A stretch of DNA of 34,842 nucleotides. Origin: an uncultured Merdimonas sp. (GTDB lineage: Bacteria; Bacillota; Clostridia; Lachnospirales; Lachnospiraceae). The notes beneath the pieces were generated by a model that saw only the letters and a list, made by a program, of their open reading frames with translations, ran no database searches and was not told the DNA's origin. Position numbers and translations under genes: made by a program. Positions 30,754-34,842 of this stretch are shown here, one piece after another. The DNA lies in contig CALWGE010000025.1 in NCBI GenBank assembly GCA_944378225.1, positions 1 to 34,842 of the forward strand, given 5' to 3'. The first letter of the stretch is position 1, and the number at the start of each line of letters is the position of its first letter.

Positions 30754-31527
30754 GTGAGTGTACAATTATTAGACAAAACAAGGAAGATCAATAAGCTGCT
30801 GCATAACAACAGCTCCAGCAAAGTGGTATTTAACGACATCTGTGTGGTATTGACGGAAATTTTGAATTCAAATATTCTGGTAATCAGCCGGAAAGGAAAG
30901 ATTTTGGGCGCCAGCCGCTGCGAAGGTGTCGAGGTAATACAGGAGCTGATTACAGATAAGGTGGGCGAGCATATTGATGAGGCTCTGAATGAGCGTCTCT
31001 TAAGTATTCTTTCCACAAAAGAAAATGTAAATCTGCAGACTCTGGGTTTTGTTTCTGGAAATATCAGTGATTACCAGGCGATTATCACACCGATCGATAT
31101 TGCCGGAGAAAGACTGGGTACGCTTTTCCTGTACAAATACAAAGAGCAGTATGACATTGATGATATTATTTTGAGTGAATACGGAACCACGGTAGTGGGA
31201 CTGGAGATGATGCGTTCTGTAAATGAGGAAAATGAGGAGGAGAAACGTAAGGTTCAGATTGTGAAATCTGCTATCAGTACGCTGTCCTTTTCCGAATTGG
31301 AAGCCATTACCCATATTTTTGATGAACTGAAGGGTACAGAAGGCGTTCTGGTAGCCAGCCGTATCGCGGACAGTGTGGGAATTACCCGCTCTGTGATCGT
31401 GAACGCTCTGCGCAAATTTGAAAGCGCCGGTGTCATTGAATCACGCTCTTCGGGAATGAAGGGAACCTATATCAAGGTTGTAAATGATGTGGTGTTTGAC
31501 GAGCTGGCGAAGCTGAAAAAAGCATAG
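30754..31527 (+). CDS. codY: GTP- and branched-chain-amino-acid-sensing global regulator CodY
   Basis: A 257-residue pleiotropic repressor of nutrient-stress genes. The N-terminal GAF domain (about 1-155) includes LLDKTRKINKLL and TPIDIAGERLGTLFLYK. The C-terminal winged helix is at about 195-240, with the nearly invariant ASRIADSVGITRSVIVNALRK motif and GMKGTYIKV. GTG 30754 is chosen because CGGAGGG (30741-30747) lies six bases upstream and the resulting length is normal; the frame extends upstream, but only over non-family residues. It is downstream of topA and ends at a clear terminator. Confidence 0.97.
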   Translation: MSVQLLDKTRKINKLLHNNSSSKVVFNDICVVLTEILNSNILVISRKGKILGASRCEGVEVIQELITDKVGEHIDEALNERLLSILSTKENVNLQTLGFVSGNISDYQAIITPIDIAGERLGTLFLYKYKEQYDIDDIILSEYGTTVVGLEMMRSVNEENEEEKRKVQIVKSAISTLSFSELEAITHIFDELKGTEGVLVASRIADSVGITRSVIVNALRKFESAGVIESRSSGMKGTYIKVVNDVVFDELAKLKKA

Positions 31528-31577
31528 TTGTATATGTGCCACAGCTGTTTATATTCATAAGAAAGAAATCTGTTTTG

Positions 31578-31613
31578 AAGGACATGCATTCTCAAAAGGA
31601 TGCATGTCTTTTT
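31578..31613 (+). terminator. Rho-independent terminator of codY
   Basis: GACATGCAT (31581-31589) pairs with ATGCATGTC (31600-31608) around a ten-base loop, extended by AAG/CTT-type pairs, and is followed by five T residues. Confidence 0.88.
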
Positions 31614-31647
31614 AAATATAAAAAAAGAATAAATTCCGAAAAATCTG

Positions 31648-31676
31648 TTGACAAATAAATGGGTTAGCATTAATAT
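31648..31676 (+). promoter_or_regulatory. Sigma-A promoter of groES-groEL
   Basis: TTGACA (31648-31653) and TAATAT (31671-31676) are 17 bases apart; a TATAAT at 31674-31679 overlaps the -10. A TTAGCA half-site (31664-31669) resembling half of CIRCE lies in the spacer. Confidence 0.85.
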
Positions 31677-31688
31677 AATATCCGTAGG

Positions 31689-31715
31689 TTAGCACTCGAT
31701 ATAAGTGAGTGCTAA
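31689..31715 (+). promoter_or_regulatory. CIRCE operator (HrcA binding site)
   Basis: A perfect TTAGCACTC, nine-base spacer, GAGTGCTAA inverted repeat lies just after the groE transcription start. HrcA repressor binds this element and releases it on heat shock. Confidence 0.97.
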
Positions 31716-31753
31716 TAATATAAGGACAGTAATGGATCCAAGGAGGAATAGAA

Positions 31754-32038
31754 ATGAAATTAGTACCATTAGGAGACAGAGTTGTACTGAAGCAGTTTGA
31801 GGCAGAGGAGACCACAGCGTCTGGTATCATCCTGGCAAGCAAGGCACAGGAGAAGCCGCAGCAGGCAGAAGTTATCGCGGTAGGACCTGGCGGAATGGTA
31901 GACGGAAAAGAAGTTACGATGCATGTAAAGGCCGGTGACAGAGTAATCTATTCCAAGTATGCCGGAAATGAAGTAAAGATGGGCGATGAGGAATATATCA
32001 TCGTAAAACAGAACGATATCCTTGCGATTGTAGAATAA
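31754..32038 (+). CDS. groES: Co-chaperonin GroES
   Basis: A 94-residue lid protein that closes the GroEL folding chamber. The start [25 protein letters not shown] is typical, with the mobile loop at about 16-32. The end [18 protein letters not shown] is the usual last strand. AAGGAGG lies eight bases before the ATG. It is the first gene of the CIRCE-controlled operon. Confidence 0.98.
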   Translation: MKLVPLGDRVVLKQFEAEETTASGIILASKAQEKPQQAEVIAVGPGGMVDGKEVTMHVKAGDRVIYSKYAGNEVKMGDEEYIIVKQNDILAIVE

Positions 32039-32054
32039 TTCAAAGAAAGAATAA

Positions 32055-33695
<1,641 letters not shown>

Positions 33696-33724
33696 AACCG
33701 CAAAACAGATAGAAAGAACTATTC

Positions 33725-33753
33725 TTGCATCTTTTCCTCGGCAGTGTTATAAT
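33725..33753 (+). promoter_or_regulatory. Sigma-A promoter of the TPP riboswitch unit
   Basis: TTGCAT (33725-33730) and a perfect TATAAT (33748-33753) are 17 bases apart, just after groEL. Transcription would begin near 33760, before the aptamer. Confidence 0.85.
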
Positions 33754-33767
33754 ACACTCAATTGCAC

Positions 33768-33863
33768 AGTGAAACGGGGAGCTGGCGGAAAGCCGGCTGA
33801 GATTTGAAATGATACCGTTCATGACCCGAAGAACCTGATGCGGATAATGCCGCCGTAGGAAAT
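33768..33863 (+). ncRNA. TPP riboswitch (THI element)
   Basis: The conserved parts are present in order: ACGGGGAGC (33774-33782), GGCTGAGA (33795-33802), GACCCGAAGAACCTGATG (33823-33840) and the pyrophosphate-arm GGATAATGCC...GTAGGAA. The element binds thiamine pyrophosphate. A terminator follows within 15 bases, so high TPP should end transcription before the thiamine genes. Confidence 0.97.
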
Positions 33864-33876
33864 CAAGAAGATTTTT

Positions 33877-33905
33877 AGGAGACACCGTAAGGTGTCTCCT
33901 TTTTT
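33877..33905 (+). terminator. Terminator controlled by the TPP riboswitch
   Basis: AGGAGACACC (33877-33886) and GGTGTCTCCT (33891-33900) form a perfect ten-base-pair stem with a GTAA loop, followed by T residues through 33905. Confidence 0.93.
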
Positions 33906-34218
33906 CTTTGTGTATGAAGACGCCTGGCTGTGTAAAACAGAAAGCCTGGACTGTGTGAGCACTTTTTTGAGAGAGGAGGAAAACGTTATTCCGCAGATAA
34001 ATGCGGCGGACAGAGGGGGAGCGCCCTGTGTTCTGTATGACAGCGATGGGAAGCCGTGTTCCGGCGTGAGAGGAGACCAGTAAGTCTCGACCGCTTTCTA
34101 TGGGCTTTGATTAAAAGTCCTGGCAGGTGTATCTGCTGTAGCAGCAGACATACAGCTGTACATAAAAGGGAAGCGCTGCTGTCACAGACGTTTCCTGAAG
34201 ATCAAAGGAGTGGATATT
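33906..34218 (+). other. Unassigned 313-base leader between the TPP terminator and thiW
   Basis: No family gene is recognised here. An AGGAGG (33974-33979) is present, but no ATG, GTG or TTG lies at the right distance. The frame read from an ATT at 33988 (eight-base spacing) runs to TAA at 34081-34083 and would give a 31-residue peptide. A hairpin lies at 34132-34148 (TCTGCTG-TAG-CAGCAGA), and a short one joins GAGAC and GTCTC near 34073-34088. The stretch may be a decayed gene or an extra regulatory leader. Confidence 0.4.
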
Positions 34219-34725
34219 ATGAATAGGAACGAAAGAAACGCAACAAAGAAAATGGTATTGACGGCACTCTTTGCATGTCTGGCTTATGTATTGAATACAT
34301 TTGTCTACTTTCCTGCTATGGCGCCTTTTCAGCACTTTGTGGATGTACTGGCTGCGGTTTTTGTGGGGCCGTGGTACGGATTCCTGGCAGCGCTTCTCTG
34401 CGGCTGTATGCGGATGATGTCCGGACGTACGATTCAGGCGGTGACAGGAGCCGTCTTTGGGCCAATTCTGGGCGGGTTGCTCTATCGGAAGACAAAAAAT
34501 ATATACCTTGTTTTTGCAGGAGAAGTCATAGGAACAGGATTTTTTGGAGCAATGGCTTCTTATCCTCTGATGCGGCTTTTTTATGGACTGGATGTCCAGT
34601 CGCCCTTTTATTACATTCCGTTCTATATACCGGCGGCTGCAGTGGGCGGCGCCATGGGCGTGGCCGTGGTGCTCATTCTCCGGAAAACAAGGGTATTCGG
34701 ACGAATGCAGAAAGAGCTGAATTGA
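34219..34725 (+). CDS. thiW: ThiW, substrate-binding (S) component of an ECF transporter
   Basis: A 168-residue membrane protein of the ThiW family, predicted to bring a thiamine precursor (thiazole) into the cell with the shared ECF energy module. Five to six hydrophobic segments are visible: about 15-33, 40-60, 65-90, 95-115, 120-130 and 135-158, with the family-type ALFACLAYVLN and HFVDVLAAVFVGPWYGF. ATG 34219 has AAGGAG (34205-34210) eight bases upstream; the in-frame GTG 34210 lies inside the SD. It follows a TPP riboswitch and precedes thiM, whose product phosphorylates the thiazole, so the substrate assignment is consistent. Confidence 0.9.
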   Translation: MNRNERNATKKMVLTALFACLAYVLNTFVYFPAMAPFQHFVDVLAAVFVGPWYGFLAALLCGCMRMMSGRTIQAVTGAVFGPILGGLLYRKTKNIYLVFAGEVIGTGFFGAMASYPLMRLFYGLDVQSPFYYIPFYIPAAAVGGAMGVAVVLILRKTRVFGRMQKELN

Positions 34726-34735
34726 GGGGGAAAAG

Positions 34736-34842
34736 ATGAAAAAATTTACGGAAATACTGCGAATTGTAAAAGAAAAGGAACCTCTGGTACAGTGCATTAC
34801 CAACTTTGTAACAGTTAATGACTGTGCAAATATTATTCTGGC
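34736..34842 (+). CDS. thiM: Hydroxyethylthiazole kinase, 5' part (cut by the window end)
   Basis: Only the first 35 residues are present. ThiM phosphorylates 4-methyl-5-(2-hydroxyethyl)thiazole in thiamine salvage. The segment PLVQCITNFVTVNDCANIIL matches the N-terminal family motif (VQxITNxVxxND-type). It starts ten bases after thiW, with GAGGGGG upstream, and is covered by the same TPP riboswitch. Confidence 0.9.
   Translation, partial: MKKFTEILRIVKEKEPLVQCITNFVTVNDCANIIL

Noticed and set aside
33892..34083. A 63-codon frame starting at GTG 33892
   Set aside because: The start lies in the 3' arm of the TPP-controlled terminator and has no ribosome site. Only the shorter ATT frame at 33988 has a plausible one.

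Overview
The window is a stretch of a low-to-moderate GC Firmicutes chromosome, most likely a spore-forming gut clostridium of the family Lachnospiraceae. This is an inference from AGGAGG-type ribosome binding sites, frequent TTG/GTG starts, the gene set (sigK-like sigma factor, CodY, PadR/HAAS pair, IreB, TrmR/TrhP, RNase J, Mn and TPP riboswitches) and gene order. No insertion sequence, prophage, CRISPR array or rRNA/tRNA cluster is visible; the only tRNA-like gene is the 3' part of tmRNA at the left edge. Almost all genes are on the plus strand; the one clear exception is a small HPr-like gene at 17464-17697.

Layout. (1) 1-322: 3' part of tmRNA with its tag frame and a terminator. (2) 470-2070: a metallo-beta-lactamase-fold hydrolase, a glyoxalase I and a second VOC protein, closed by a strong terminator. 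(3) 2072-8421: a six-gene sensing and transport module, PadR repressor, HAAS-domain membrane protein, response regulator, histidine kinase, ABC ATPase and FtsX-type permease, with an operator-like palindrome in its promoter. (4) 8448-16362: a housekeeping run plsX-acpP-rnc-smc-ftsY-ilvA. (5) 16427-17235: a manganese (yybP-ykoY) riboswitch with terminator controlling the Mn exporter gene mntP. (6) 17464-17766: the HPr-like gene lacking the catalytic histidine. (7) 17817-24763: mtaB, then ireB-ruvX-DUF1292-fur-rnjA-mltG-like-trmR-trhP, a Bacillus-like block with fur and rnjA placed inside it; it encodes tRNA modification, RNA decay and metal regulation. (8) 24809-25487: a sigma-K gene whose ribosome binding site lies inside a long hairpin. 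(9) 25488-31613: a structured leader, then comM/yifB, dprA, topA and codY. (10) 31648-33695: groES-groEL behind a perfect CIRCE operator. (11) 33725-34842: a TPP riboswitch and terminator, an unexplained 300-base leader, thiW and the start of thiM (thiamine precursor uptake and salvage).

How the genes work together. The left module looks like an envelope or antimicrobial-peptide stress circuit: two regulators (PadR and the two-component pair) beside one ABC exporter. The centre is conserved cell-growth machinery. Several units carry visible cis control: a Mn riboswitch, a TPP riboswitch, CIRCE, a CodY-like box at codY itself, a PadR-type palindrome, and the sigK hairpin. The points most worth a second look are the sigK hairpin, the repeated ATACWGTAT element in the PadR/ABC module, the histidine-less HPr-like protein, the short MltG-like protein without a catalytic domain, and two structured leaders (before comM and before thiW) that contain possible very short reading frames. 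I did not find a clearly new biological system; most genes belong to recognised families.
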